A stretch of 64,000 nt of DNA from Bryobacterales bacterium (GTDB taxonomy: Bacteria; Acidobacteriota; Terriglobia; Bryobacterales; Bryobacteraceae). The stretch covers positions 3,803 through 67,802 of the forward strand of contig JADKID010000022.1 of the NCBI GenBank assembly GCA_016721425.1, given 5' to 3'. Each line of letters starts with the position of its first letter. Position 1 is the stretch's first letter. A program made the position numbers and the translations under genes. Shown here piece by piece: positions 52,105 through 60,993 of the stretch. The notes beneath the pieces were generated by a model. The model had not been told where the DNA came from. It searched no databases and worked only from the letters and a program-made list of their open reading frames with translations.

Positions 52105-53481
52105 CTAGCGCCTGGCGAGCTTTCCGTTCACCACGACGTTCGCCATCGTCAACCCCTCCACGTGCTCCAGCGTGTCGGCCTCTGCGGCGGATTCGAAAAC
52201 GCAGTCCTTCAACCGGATATCGCGAATCGGCGCATTGGCGTAGCCGCGCGCATAGATCACGGACTTCATCTTGCGGCAGCGCAGATTGACAACATCGATA
52301 TTCCGTACCGTGGGTGGGAACTTGCCAGTGTCGCCCTCTTCATACAGGAAGTCGATATGGATCGCGGCGTCGGCCACCTGGCCCACCGTGACGTTGCGCA
52401 GATAGACGTTCTCGATAAAACCACCGCGTACCGAATTTGTTTTGAGCCGCAGCACGCGGTCCAGATTCGGGCTGTCCATCCGGCAGTCCTCGATGAAGAC
52501 GTTGCGGCACCCGCCGGAGATCTCGCTGCCTATGGTCACTCCGCCGTGGCCGTCCTTCATCTCGCAGTGGTGCACGATGATGTTCTCGCTGGGCATTGCT
52601 ACACGGCGCCCGTCGCGGTTCCGCCCACTCTTGATGGCAATGCAATCGTCGCCCGTGTCGAACAAGCAGTTTTCGATCAGCACATCCGTGCACGATTCCG
52701 GATCGCACCCGTCGTTGTTCGGGCCGTGGCTGTTCACCTTCACCCCGCGCACGGTCACGTTGCGGCACAGCAGCGGATGGATCTCCCACATCGGCGAGTT
52801 GATGATGGTGACTCCTTCGATCAGCACGTTTTCGCAGCGGAAGGGTTGGATGAACTGCGGCCGCAAATAGCTGCCCTCGCCGCACACGCGCTGCTCCACG
52901 GGCACGTCTTTCTCCACCATCTGCGCCAGCAGTCCGCGCGCCTTCGCCTGCTGCGGGTCGCCCCTCTTGTAGCCATACTCCGCGCGGCCCTTCCACGGCC
53001 ACCAGTGCGCCGCATCACTCTGTCCGTCCAGTGTGCCCTCGCCCGTAATGGCGATGTTTTTCTGCCGGTCGGCATAGACGAAGGGCGAGTAGTTCATGCA
53101 CTCCATCCCCTCCCACCGGGTGAACACAACCGGCAAGTACCTGGCCGGGTCCTGCACAAACTTCACTACCGAGCCCTTGAGAAGATGCAGATTCACATTG
53201 CTCTTCAAATGAATCGGGCCGGTGAGGAAGACGCCCTCCGGGACCACAACGCGCCCACCGCCCGCCGCCGCGCAGGCCGCGATGGCTTTCTCAAAGGCCG
53301 CTGTGCAATCGGCCTTGCCGTTCGCCGCCGCGCCAAACCGCGCAATCGGAAAATCGCGGGCAGGGAACTGCGGCGGCCGGATCCGCTTCAGGATTTCGGC
53401 CATCTGCTGCCAGGCATCCGGTTGCGCTCCCAACAGAGGCGCGGCGAGCGTGGCAGCAAAGCTGCGGCGGGAAAGAGACAT
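52105..53481 (-). CDS. GH28 polygalacturonase, Tat-exported
   Basis: 458 aa. N-terminus MSLSRRSFAATLAAPLLGA with twin-arginine SRRSF. GH28 catalytic set all present: NND (255-257), DD in DTGDDCIAIKSG (278-279), HG in DGHGGVTIGSE (312-313) and RLK (345-347). Parallel beta-helix with many VxIExCxF repeats. Hydrolyses alpha-1,4-galacturonan, probably exo-type from similarity to bacterial GH28 with the conserved GRNRDGRR insertion (inference). Confidence 0.94.
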   Translation of the reverse strand: MSLSRRSFAATLAAPLLGAQPDAWQQMAEILKRIRPPQFPARDFPIARFGAAANGKADCTAAFEKAIAACAAAGGGRVVVPEGVFLTGPIHLKSNVNLHLLKGSVVKFVQDPARYLPVVFTRWEGMECMNYSPFVYADRQKNIAITGEGTLDGQSDAAHWWPWKGRAEYGYKRGDPQQAKARGLLAQMVEKDVPVEQRVCGEGSYLRPQFIQPFRCENVLIEGVTIINSPMWEIHPLLCRNVTVRGVKVNSHGPNNDGCDPESCTDVLIENCLFDTGDDCIAIKSGRNRDGRRVAMPSENIIVHHCEMKDGHGGVTIGSEISGGCRNVFIEDCRMDSPNLDRVLRLKTNSVRGGFIENVYLRNVTVGQVADAAIHIDFLYEEGDTGKFPPTVRNIDVVNLRCRKMKSVIYARGYANAPIRDIRLKDCVFESAAEADTLEHVEGLTMANVVVNGKLARR

Positions 53482-53502
53482 ATCAGTGCGATTCTACTCC
53501 GC

Positions 53503-54600
53503 CTACCGTGCGGCGCGGAGGATCGCCTGCAACTCGTCCATCGGCAGCACCACCGGATTGCCCTTCATGCTGCTGGCGGCGCCCGCCTTGGCGCAGACAT
53601 CCGCCACGTCCTCGTCGGCCAGTCCATACGTCCGCAGCGGCGCAATACCCAGATCGCGCGTTAGCGCAGCCAGCCACGCCACCAGTCCGCCATCGGAGCC
53701 TGTGAGCAGCCGCGCCACTTCCTCATACCGCCGCAGCGTCTCGCCGCCGGCGTGGTGCAGATTGGCCTCTGTCACGTGCGGCAGCAGCGCGGCGCACACC
53801 GCCCCATGCGGCGCATCGAACATCCCACCGATCGGCGCGGCGAAGCCATGCACCGCGCCCAAGCCCGCGTTGGCCAGCGCCAGTCCGCCCAGCAGGCTCG
53901 CCATCGACATATCGGTGCGCGCGTCCAAGTCCAGCCCGTGCGTATAGGCCCGCCGCAGCGAGCGGGCGCACAGCGCAATGCCGCGCACGCAGAACAGATC
54001 CGTCATCGCGTTGGCGCGCACCGAAACGTATGGCTCAATCAACTGCGTCAACGCATCCATGCCCGTGGACGCCGTCAACGAGGGCGGCAGGTCCAGAGTC
54101 AGTTCCGGATCCACCACGGCCAGCCGCGGCAGCATCGACGGGCTGCGCAAACTTGCCTTCACGCGATGTGCGGGCGACGCCAATACTGCGTTGCGCGTCA
54201 CCTCACTGCCTGTGCCCGCTGTCGTCGGCACGGCAATAAACGGCGCCGCCGCGTTGGGCATCGGCTGCGCCCGTCCCACCACTTCGAGGTAGTCGAGAAT
54301 GTCACCCGGATTAGTGAGCAGCCCGGCGATGGCCTTGCCCGCGTCAATGGCGCTGCCGCCGCCGCAGGCGATCACCATGTCGCAGCCTTCGCCGCGGGCC
54401 GTCGCCACACCGCGCGCCACCAGTTCCACCGTCGGCTCGCCGTCCACCACAAACGGCACGCCGTCCAGAGACGGCAGCCGCGACACGCGGCCTGTCACCA
54501 GCAGAGCCCGCGAGCCCATCGTGCGCGCCGCCGCCGCAATCTGTTTGCGCTGGCCGGCGCCAAAGAGAATCCGTGCGGCCGTGGCGAAATCAAAGTTCAT
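53503..54600 (-). CDS. Iron-containing alcohol dehydrogenase
   Basis: 365 aa, family III Fe-ADH. NAD-binding ACGGGSAIDAGKAIAG, PTTAGTGSEVT, and the metal ligands Asp/His in STGMDALTQLIEPYVS and NAGLGAVHGFAAPIGGMFDAPHGAVCA. Overlaps the monooxygenase-like gene stop by 11 bp and precedes the GH28 gene. Possible role: reducing aldehydes or tagaturonate-like intermediates from uronate breakdown; substrate not determined. Confidence 0.9.
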   Translation of the reverse strand: MNFDFATAARILFGAGQRKQIAAAARTMGSRALLVTGRVSRLPSLDGVPFVVDGEPTVELVARGVATARGEGCDMVIACGGGSAIDAGKAIAGLLTNPGDILDYLEVVGRAQPMPNAAAPFIAVPTTAGTGSEVTRNAVLASPAHRVKASLRSPSMLPRLAVVDPELTLDLPPSLTASTGMDALTQLIEPYVSVRANAMTDLFCVRGIALCARSLRRAYTHGLDLDARTDMSMASLLGGLALANAGLGAVHGFAAPIGGMFDAPHGAVCAALLPHVTEANLHHAGGETLRRYEEVARLLTGSDGGLVAWLAALTRDLGIAPLRTYGLADEDVADVCAKAGAASSMKGNPVVLPMDELQAILRAAR

Positions 54601-54889
54601 CGGGGATCACGCCGTTGTACTTCACGCTGGTGCGCGGCGCGGCCATCATTGGCGCCACTGCGTCGCGCCACACCGCATAGTGCGCCGTTTCCTTGTGCGC
54701 GGCCGTCGCGGCGGCGTCGCGGTAGATCTCGATCAGTACGAACCGCGATGCGTCATTTTGCTCCTGAATGACGTCAAAACGTGCGATTCCGGGCTCCAAA
54801 ATGCTGTTTTTTGCGTTCTCAATCGTGGCTGCGCGAAACGCCTCCACGCACTCCGGCTTCACCTGAACATGGACGTGAACGATGATCAT
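54590..54889 (-). CDS. Antibiotic biosynthesis monooxygenase (ABM)-domain protein, LsrG-like
   Basis: 99 aa, one ABM ferredoxin-like domain. IVHVHVQVKPECVEAFRAATIENAKNSILEPGIARFDV is the family N-terminus, and EIYRDAAATAAHKETAHYAVW carries the conserved His. Homologues include quinol monooxygenases and LsrG. Encoded between rraA-like and Fe-ADH genes, so it may convert a small carbonyl or phosphate-sugar by-product. No cofactor motif is expected. Confidence 0.85.
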   Translation of the reverse strand: MIIVHVHVQVKPECVEAFRAATIENAKNSILEPGIARFDVIQEQNDASRFVLIEIYRDAAATAAHKETAHYAVWRDAVAPMMAAPRTSVKYNGVIPDEL

Positions 54890-54908
54890 GGCGCTTCTCC
54901 TCCGCCCT

Positions 54909-55607
54909 TCAGTACTTCGGCGACACCAGCGAATCCAGCTTGTCCAGATCGAAATCGGCCGACTTGCACAGATCGATGATGGGCCGCTCCGCCGCCTCCA
55001 CCTGCCGCGCCGCGTCCGCCACCAGATGCGCGATGCCGGCCGGAATAATCACCGCGCCGTGCTTGTCGGCGTGGATCAGATCGCCGGGATTGACGGTCAT
55101 GCCGAACACCCGCACCGGGCAGTTGAAATCCTCCAGATGCGCGTAGGCGTGCGACACCGTCACCGCGCCGGCGAAGAGGTGGAAGCCCAGCGGCCGCACC
55201 TCGTCCAGATCCCGCACCGTGCCGTTGGTGATCACGCCCAGGCTGCCCAGCGAGCGGTGAATGTTGGAGTTCACCTCGCCCCAGTACGCCCCGGCCGCGG
55301 TCTCGCCCAGATCCTGAATCACGGTGATCTTCGGGCCGGGCATCTCGCGAGTCCAGGCCCAGTAGTCTTTGCGGTTCACACGGCGCTGCGCCGCACCCGG
55401 CTGCGCGCTGTGGATGGCCGCCGTGCAGGCGTGCGCCACCACAACACCAAATTCCGGAAACAGGCAGCGGATGCGCCCGTCGGTGCAGCCCTCGCCGCGC
55501 GGACGGACGTCAAACGTCTCAATCGCATTCGAAATCGTGGGCGAGTTGAAGCTGCGCAATTCAGCAATCTGCGCGGGGGTGAGATTCGTGGAGGGCATCT
55601 CCATCAT
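54909..55607 (-). CDS. RraA/HMG-aldolase-family protein
   Basis: 232 aa. Core motifs of the RraA-like aldolase/decarboxylase family: FNSPTISNAIETFDV, LGVITNGTVRDLDEVRPLGFHLFAGAVTVSHAY and VNPGDLIHADKHGAVIIP. The Arg-Asp of TVRDLDE is the phosphate/metal site. Members are oxaloacetate decarboxylases, HMG/CHA aldolases or sugar-acid aldolases. Three possible ATG starts (55607, 55604, 55598); the first overlaps the divergent truA start. Probably acts on a uronate-derived keto acid (inference). Confidence 0.82.
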   Translation of the reverse strand: MMEMPSTNLTPAQIAELRSFNSPTISNAIETFDVRPRGEGCTDGRIRCLFPEFGVVVAHACTAAIHSAQPGAAQRRVNRKDYWAWTREMPGPKITVIQDLGETAAGAYWGEVNSNIHRSLGSLGVITNGTVRDLDEVRPLGFHLFAGAVTVSHAYAHLEDFNCPVRVFGMTVNPGDLIHADKHGAVIIPAGIAHLVADAARQVEAAERPIIDLCKSADFDLDKLDSLVSPKY

Positions 55608-56376
55608 GATAAGAGAAGTGAAGACCTGGAAGATCCTGCTGGAATACGATGGCAGCCGTTACTACGGCTGGGCCGAACAGACCAACGCTCCGCGCACCGT
55701 GATGGGCGAACTGCGCAAGGCGGCCGAGTGCTTTTTTGAAGGGCCTGTCGAGCTGATGGGCTCCGGGCGCACAGACTCTGGAGTGCACGCCGCCGCACAG
55801 GTCGCGCACCTGCGCGCCAAGCCGAGGCGGCCGGCCACACCGGAGCAGATCATCCGCGCCTTGAATGATCTGCTGCCGGCCGACATCGCGGTGCTCGATG
55901 TGGAAGAGGCCTCCGCCAAGTTCAACGCCCGCCACGACGCCATCGCCCGCAGCTACATCTATCAGATCTCGCGTCGCAAGACCGCGTTTTCCAAGAAGTA
56001 CGTCTGGTGGATCAAGGAGCCGCTCGACGTCGCCAGAATGAGCGAGGCTGCCGCCCTCATCGCCGGACGCCACGACTTTGCCCGCTTCTACTCCAAGGAT
56101 TCCTCGGGCGGCAAGGAGTCCACCGTCGTTGTTGTCACCTCCGCAGCCATCGAGGAGGACGATGGCATGCTGCTGTTCCGCATCGAGGCCTCCCACTTCA
56201 TCTGGAAGATGGTGCGGCGCCTGGTCGGCGCGCTGGTCAAGGTCGGCCTCCGCCAACTCACCGTGGCCCAGTTCGGCGCGCTCATCGAGAACAAAGGCCC
56301 GGTTCACGACGTCGCCTCATGGACCGCTCCGGCATCCGGGCTCTTCCTCGAAAAGGTGCGCTACCCCGCAGTGTGA
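55606..56376 (+). CDS. truA: tRNA pseudouridine synthase A
   Basis: 256 aa. Modifies U38-40 of tRNA anticodon arms. ILLEYDGSRYYGWAEQ opens the domain; the catalytic Asp lies in GSGRTDSGVHA, and the C-terminal SHFIWKMVRRLVGALVKVG is diagnostic. Start ATG at 55606 gives MIREVKTWKIL; a GTG at 55618 is the alternative. It is divergent from rraA with overlapping start codons, so at least one of the two promoters lies inside the other gene. Confidence 0.94.
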   Translation: MIREVKTWKILLEYDGSRYYGWAEQTNAPRTVMGELRKAAECFFEGPVELMGSGRTDSGVHAAAQVAHLRAKPRRPATPEQIIRALNDLLPADIAVLDVEEASAKFNARHDAIARSYIYQISRRKTAFSKKYVWWIKEPLDVARMSEAAALIAGRHDFARFYSKDSSGGKESTVVVVTSAAIEEDDGMLLFRIEASHFIWKMVRRLVGALVKVGLRQLTVAQFGALIENKGPVHDVASWTAPASGLFLEKVRYPAV

Positions 56377-56413
56377 TATTTTCGGATTCGGTACACCTAC
56401 CGGAAACTTCACC

Positions 56414-59400
56414 ATGCGCACTCTGTTGTGTCTCCTCATCCTCCTTGTAAACGCTTGCCTGGCCGCCGACCGTCCCAATTGGGACAACCCGGCTGTCATC
56501 CAGGTGGGCACCGAAAAACCGCACGCCACGATGATGGTCTATCCCACCGCGGAGCTCGCGCGCACCGGTCAAAGGGCGTTCTCGCCGTGGTTTCAGTCTC
56601 TGAACGGAACGTGGAAGTTCACCGGTGTGTTGCGTCCAGCCGACCGCCCCTTGGATTTCTTCTTTCCGGAGTACAACGACAGTGCCTGGCGCAATATGCC
56701 CGTGCCCTCCTCCTGGCAGTTGAGCGGCTTCGACATCCCCATTTACACCAACCTCATCTATCCCTTCCCGCAGGACCCCAAAGTGATGCCCACAGTGCCC
56801 AAGGAATTCAATCCCGTGGGCAGCTACCGCCGCACGTTTACGGTCTCTCCCGCGTGGGCCGGCCGGGACGTGTTCCTGCACTTTGCCGGCGTCGATAGCG
56901 CCTTCTACGTTTGGGTCAACGGAGTGCAGGTGGGCTACAGCGAAGACAGCCGCACGCCCGCCGAGTTCAACATCACCAAGCATCTGAAGCCCGGCGCCAA
57001 CACGCTGGCCGTGCAGGTCTACCGCTTCGGCGATGGCGCCTACCTGGAAGATCAGGATATGTGGCGCATGAGCGGCATCTATCGCGAGGTTTTTCTTTGG
57101 AGCGCGCCTGCCACCCATATCCGCGACTTCGAAGTGAAGGCCGGGCTGGACGCCGCCTACGCGAACGGCGCCGCCACGGTGAAGGCGGAGATCACCCGTC
57201 CCGAAGGCTGCACCCTGCAAGCCGAGCTTCTCGACGGCCCCACGAGCGCCGGCAAGGCCACCACGCCCTGTTCCGCGGCCGCCGAGCTCAGCATCCCCGT
57301 GCCGCAGGTGAAGAAGTGGTCGGCGGAGTCGCCCCATCTCTACCTGCTGCTGCTCACGCTCAAGGACGCAAAGGGCGCCACCCTCGGGGTGATCCCGCAG
57401 AACGTCGGCTTCCGCACAGTGGAGATCCGCGGCGGCAAGGTGCTGGTCAATGGCCAGGCCATCCTCGTCAAGGGCGTTAACCGCCACGAACATTCGCCCG
57501 AAACCGCCAAGGTGGTCGACCGCGCCCTGATGATCAAAGATATTGAGCTGATGAAGCAGTTCAACGTCAATTCCGTTCGCACGTCGCACTACCCGAACCA
57601 TCCCGATTGGTACGAGCTCTGTGACAAATACGGCCTCTACGTGATGGATGAGGCCAACATCGAGGCCCACCACTACGGCAACGGCAAGAGCGACAACCTG
57701 CTCACCAATTCGCCGGAATGGTCCGCCGCCTATCTGAACCGGGTGGAGCGTATGATCGAGCGCGACAAGAATCACCCCTCGATCATCTTCTGGTCCATGG
57801 GCAACGAGAGTGGCGACGGCCTGAACGCGAAGCTGACTTACGAATGGGCCAAGCGCCGCGACCCGTCGCGCCCCTGGCACTACGAGGGCACCACCGCCAA
57901 CGGTGGCTCCTCCGCCGACATCAACTCTTTCATGTACCCCACTCCGGAGCAGGTGAAACGCTACGCCGCGGCCCGGCCCGAGATGCCGCTCATTCTCTGC
58001 GAATACTCCCACGCCATGGGCAACTCCAGCGGTGGCCTCAAGGAGTATTGGGACATCTTCTACTCCGGCACCAACGCCCAGGGCGCCTATGTGTGGGATT
58101 GGGTGGATCAAGGCATCTGGATGCCCGTGCCCGCCGAATTCAAGGCGAATACGAAGGCCGAGCGCTTCCTGGCCTATGGCGGCTGGTGGGAGGATAAGAC
58201 TCTCATCCGCAACGACAACAATTTCAACAACAACGGCCTGGTCAGCGCCGATCGCAGACCGCACCCCGGCCTGCACGCCATCAAGTACGCCTACCGCAAT
58301 CTGCACGCCTCTCCAGTCAACCTCGTGGACGGCATGCTGAAGGTGAAAAACTGGTGGAACTTCACCAACGCCAAGGATGTGGCCGAGGGAACGTGGAGCA
58401 TTCAGCGCGGCGGCGTCACCGTTGCCTCGGGCCGCCTGCCCGAGCTCGACATCACGCCTGGCGCCGAGAAGCAGTTCACCATTGCCATGCCCAAACTCGC
58501 CGCCCAGCCCGGCGCCGAATACATGCTGAATGTCAGCTTCACCCTCAAGGCCGATACGCCCTGGGCCAAGCGCGGCCACGAGATCGCCTGGGAGCAGTTC
58601 CCTCTGCCCGCCAACGCCGAGGCGCCGAAGATGGACGTCTCCAAGGCTGCCCCGTTGACCCTCAACAGCGAGCCGGATTTCGCCACCGTCAAGGGTGCGA
58701 ACTTCTCGCTCCGCTTCGATCGCGCCAACGGCGTCATCACCTCGTATGTCTATAAGGGCACTCCGCTGATCGAGCGCGGGCCTCGCGCCGATTTCTGGCG
58801 CGCTGTCACCGATAACGACACCGGGGGCTCCAAGGGTACGGGCCTCTTGTCGCCAGGCGTGGTGAATCCGGAAACCAACTACAGAATCTGGCGTGAGGCC
58901 GCGCCGCAGATGACTATCCTCGAAACGAAGGCGGACAACGAAGGCGGCGTCGTGCGTTTTGTCACCACTGCCGCGCTTGCCGGCATGGCCGGCGCCAAGG
59001 CCACCATCACGCACACCGTCTACGGTAGCGGCGATGTCATCGTCGACTACGCGTACCAGCCCGGCTCCGCCCGGCGGCCCATGATCCCGCGCATCGGCAC
59101 CGAACTGGTCATTTCTCCGGGTCTGGAAAACCTCACATGGTATGGCCGCGGGCCGGCCGAGACCTATATCGACCGCCAGTTTGAGCGCACCGGCCTCTTC
59201 AAGAGCACCGTCAACAAGGAGTGGGTGGAATACTCCAAACCGCAGGAAAACGGCAACAAAACCGATGTCCGCTGGGTGGCGCTCACCAACCCGCAGGGAG
59301 TTGGGTTGCTCGCCATTGGCGCGCCGCTGCTCAGCGTTGGCGCCAAGCACTTCACCAAGGACGATCTCGAGCGTGCCGCCTACTCGTTCATGATGCAGCC

Positions 59401-59584
59401 CCACCCGCAGGTTTTCCTCAACCTAGATATGAAGCAGATGGGCGTCGGCGGCATCGACAGTTGGACTTCCAACGCCTTCCCGATGACGCCCTATCGGATC
59501 CCGGCCGATCAGGCGTATGCTTACCGCTACCGGTTGACCCCGGTGGAAGGCGATTTCACCGCCAAGACACGGGAACGGTTCTAA
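56414..59584 (+). CDS. Secreted GH2 beta-galactosidase
   Basis: 1056 aa, LacZ-size. Signal peptide MRTLLCLLILLVNACLAAD. Domain order as LacZ: sugar-binding jelly roll (about 50-235, WQLSGFDIPIYTNLIYPF), Ig-like (235-340), TIM barrel (340-640) with acid/base Glu465 in SMGNESGDG and nucleophile Glu530 in ILCEYSHAMGN. Then an Ig-like domain and the small beta-galactosidase C-terminal domain (about 760-1040). Unlike cytosolic LacZ it is exported, fitting removal of galactan side chains of pectin. GalM follows 11 bp later. Confidence 0.93.
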   Translation: MRTLLCLLILLVNACLAADRPNWDNPAVIQVGTEKPHATMMVYPTAELARTGQRAFSPWFQSLNGTWKFTGVLRPADRPLDFFFPEYNDSAWRNMPVPSSWQLSGFDIPIYTNLIYPFPQDPKVMPTVPKEFNPVGSYRRTFTVSPAWAGRDVFLHFAGVDSAFYVWVNGVQVGYSEDSRTPAEFNITKHLKPGANTLAVQVYRFGDGAYLEDQDMWRMSGIYREVFLWSAPATHIRDFEVKAGLDAAYANGAATVKAEITRPEGCTLQAELLDGPTSAGKATTPCSAAAELSIPVPQVKKWSAESPHLYLLLLTLKDAKGATLGVIPQNVGFRTVEIRGGKVLVNGQAILVKGVNRHEHSPETAKVVDRALMIKDIELMKQFNVNSVRTSHYPNHPDWYELCDKYGLYVMDEANIEAHHYGNGKSDNLLTNSPEWSAAYLNRVERMIERDKNHPSIIFWSMGNESGDGLNAKLTYEWAKRRDPSRPWHYEGTTANGGSSADINSFMYPTPEQVKRYAAARPEMPLILCEYSHAMGNSSGGLKEYWDIFYSGTNAQGAYVWDWVDQGIWMPVPAEFKANTKAERFLAYGGWWEDKTLIRNDNNFNNNGLVSADRRPHPGLHAIKYAYRNLHASPVNLVDGMLKVKNWWNFTNAKDVAEGTWSIQRGGVTVASGRLPELDITPGAEKQFTIAMPKLAAQPGAEYMLNVSFTLKADTPWAKRGHEIAWEQFPLPANAEAPKMDVSKAAPLTLNSEPDFATVKGANFSLRFDRANGVITSYVYKGTPLIERGPRADFWRAVTDNDTGGSKGTGLLSPGVVNPETNYRIWREAAPQMTILETKADNEGGVVRFVTTAALAGMAGAKATITHTVYGSGDVIVDYAYQPGSARRPMIPRIGTELVISPGLENLTWYGRGPAETYIDRQFERTGLFKSTVNKEWVEYSKPQENGNKTDVRWVALTNPQGVGLLAIGAPLLSVGAKHFTKDDLERAAYSFMMQPHPQVFLNLDMKQMGVGGIDSWTSNAFPMTPYRIPADQAYAYRYRLTPVEGDFTAKTRERF

Positions 59585-59595
59585 GGAGGAGTTTC

Positions 59596-60747
59596 ATGCG
59601 CAAGCAAATCGTATTCACCACCGCCGCGCTGCTGCTGCTGGCAGCGTGCAAATCGACAGAATCAGGAGTGAAAGGTTCCGTGACAAAACAGGAATTCGGC
59701 AAGACAGCTAGCGGCGAGGCCGTGGACTTATACGTCCTCAAGAACAAGAACGGCGTCGAAGCCGCCATCACCAACTACGGTGGCATCATTGTCTGGCTCA
59801 AGACCGCCGACAAGATGGGCCGCCTCGCCAACGTCGCTCTCGGCTTCGACAAATTTGATCGCTATCTCACACCTCCGCCGTACTTTGGCGCCATCATCGG
59901 CCGCTACGGCAACCGCATCGCCAAAGGTAAGTTCACGCTCGACGGCAAGGAATATAGCCTCGCCACCAACGACGGCGCCAACACGCTGCACGGCGGCAAG
60001 CAGGGCTTCGATAAGAGAGTCTGGACCGCCGTGCCGAACTCCGCCTCGGGTTCGCAGAGCCTGGTGCTGAAATACACCAGCAAAGACGGTGAGGAAGGCT
60101 ACCCTGGCACCCTGGACGTCACCGTGACCTACACGCTCAGCGACGACGATGATCTGTCCATCGACTACCGCGCGAAGACCGACAAAGCGACGGTTTTGAA
60201 TCTCACCAACCACACCTACTTCAACCTCGCCGGGGAGGGGCAGGGCGACATCCTCGCTCACAAAGTCGCCATCAACGCCAGCCGCTTCACACCCGTGGAC
60301 GCCGGCCTGATCCCCACCGGAGAACTGAAGAAGGTGGAGGGGACACCCTTCGATTTCCACAATCCCACCGCCATCGGCGAACGCATCAACAACGACGACG
60401 AGCAGCTCAAGCTCGGCAAGGGCTACGACCACAACTACGTGCTGGACCGCAAAGGCGCCGGCCTGGAGCCGGCCGCCAGCGTCACCGAAGAGTCCACCGG
60501 CCGCCTGTTGGAAGTGTGGACCACCGAGCCCGCCGTCCAGTTCTACACGGGCAACTTCCTGGATGGCACGCTCGTCGGCGCCAGCAACCGCGCCTATACC
60601 AAGCGCTCCGGATTCTGCCTGGAAACCCAGCACTATCCCGATTCACCCAATCAGCCTGCCTTCCCCACCACCGTGCTGAAGCCCGGCGAAGAGTATAAAT
60701 CCACGACGGTCTGGAAGTTCCGGCTAGCCGGCAACTCCGCCCGATAG
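59596..60747 (+). CDS. galM: Lipoprotein aldose 1-epimerase (galactose mutarotase)
   Basis: 383 aa. Lipobox LAAC with Cys18 after MRKQIVFTTAALLLL, so it is anchored in a membrane on the periplasmic side. GalM motifs: GRYGNRIAKGKFTLDGKEY, NLTNHTYFNLAG (catalytic His) and CLETQHYPDSPNQPAF (catalytic Glu). AAGGAGGA sits five bases before the ATG. Converts beta- to alpha-galactose released by the preceding secreted GH2 enzyme. Confidence 0.92.
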   Translation: MRKQIVFTTAALLLLAACKSTESGVKGSVTKQEFGKTASGEAVDLYVLKNKNGVEAAITNYGGIIVWLKTADKMGRLANVALGFDKFDRYLTPPPYFGAIIGRYGNRIAKGKFTLDGKEYSLATNDGANTLHGGKQGFDKRVWTAVPNSASGSQSLVLKYTSKDGEEGYPGTLDVTVTYTLSDDDDLSIDYRAKTDKATVLNLTNHTYFNLAGEGQGDILAHKVAINASRFTPVDAGLIPTGELKKVEGTPFDFHNPTAIGERINNDDEQLKLGKGYDHNYVLDRKGAGLEPAASVTEESTGRLLEVWTTEPAVQFYTGNFLDGTLVGASNRAYTKRSGFCLETQHYPDSPNQPAFPTTVLKPGEEYKSTTVWKFRLAGNSAR

Positions 60748-60779
60748 GCCGTTTTCTGTAGGCCAAAGCCTCGCTGAAG

Positions 60780-60809
60780 TTGCGGCATCCGCAGGCGCTC
60801 CGCTATACT
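60780..60809 (+). promoter_or_regulatory. Promoter of tRNA-Lys
   Basis: TTGCGG (60780-60785), 18-bp spacer, TATACT (60804-60809); start of transcription about 60816, 16 bp before the tRNA. It is the best sigma-70-like promoter in the window. Confidence 0.6.
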
Positions 60810-60831
60810 TGTGAGTGCCGCACTTCTTTGT

Positions 60832-60907
60832 GGGCGCGTAGCTCAACTGGCAGAGCAATGGACTCTTAATCCATAGGTTGAAGGTTCGATTCCTTCCGCG
60901 CTCACCA
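60832..60907 (+). tRNA. tRNA-Lys (anticodon CTT)
   Basis: 76 nt including an encoded CCA. Acceptor stem GGGCGCG/CGCGCTC (one G-U), D-stem GCTC/GAGC, anticodon stem ATGGA/TCCAT around loop CTCTTAA giving anticodon CTT, T-arm GAAGG-TTCGATT-CCTTC. Reads AAG. An integrase gene ends 87 bp beyond it, so its 3' end is a candidate attachment site. Confidence 0.97.
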
Positions 60908-60993
60908 TCTCAAATCAACAACTTGCGGACCTCCACCCGCCTAGCTAGGCAGCGTTTACAGCGTTTTTGTCAGCATTTTTTCCACAGGCCTCT

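Noticed and set aside
56282..59404. Minus-strand reading of 1040 codons opposite beta-galactosidase
   Set aside because: Low-information antisense frame; GH2 catalytic motifs are all on the plus strand.
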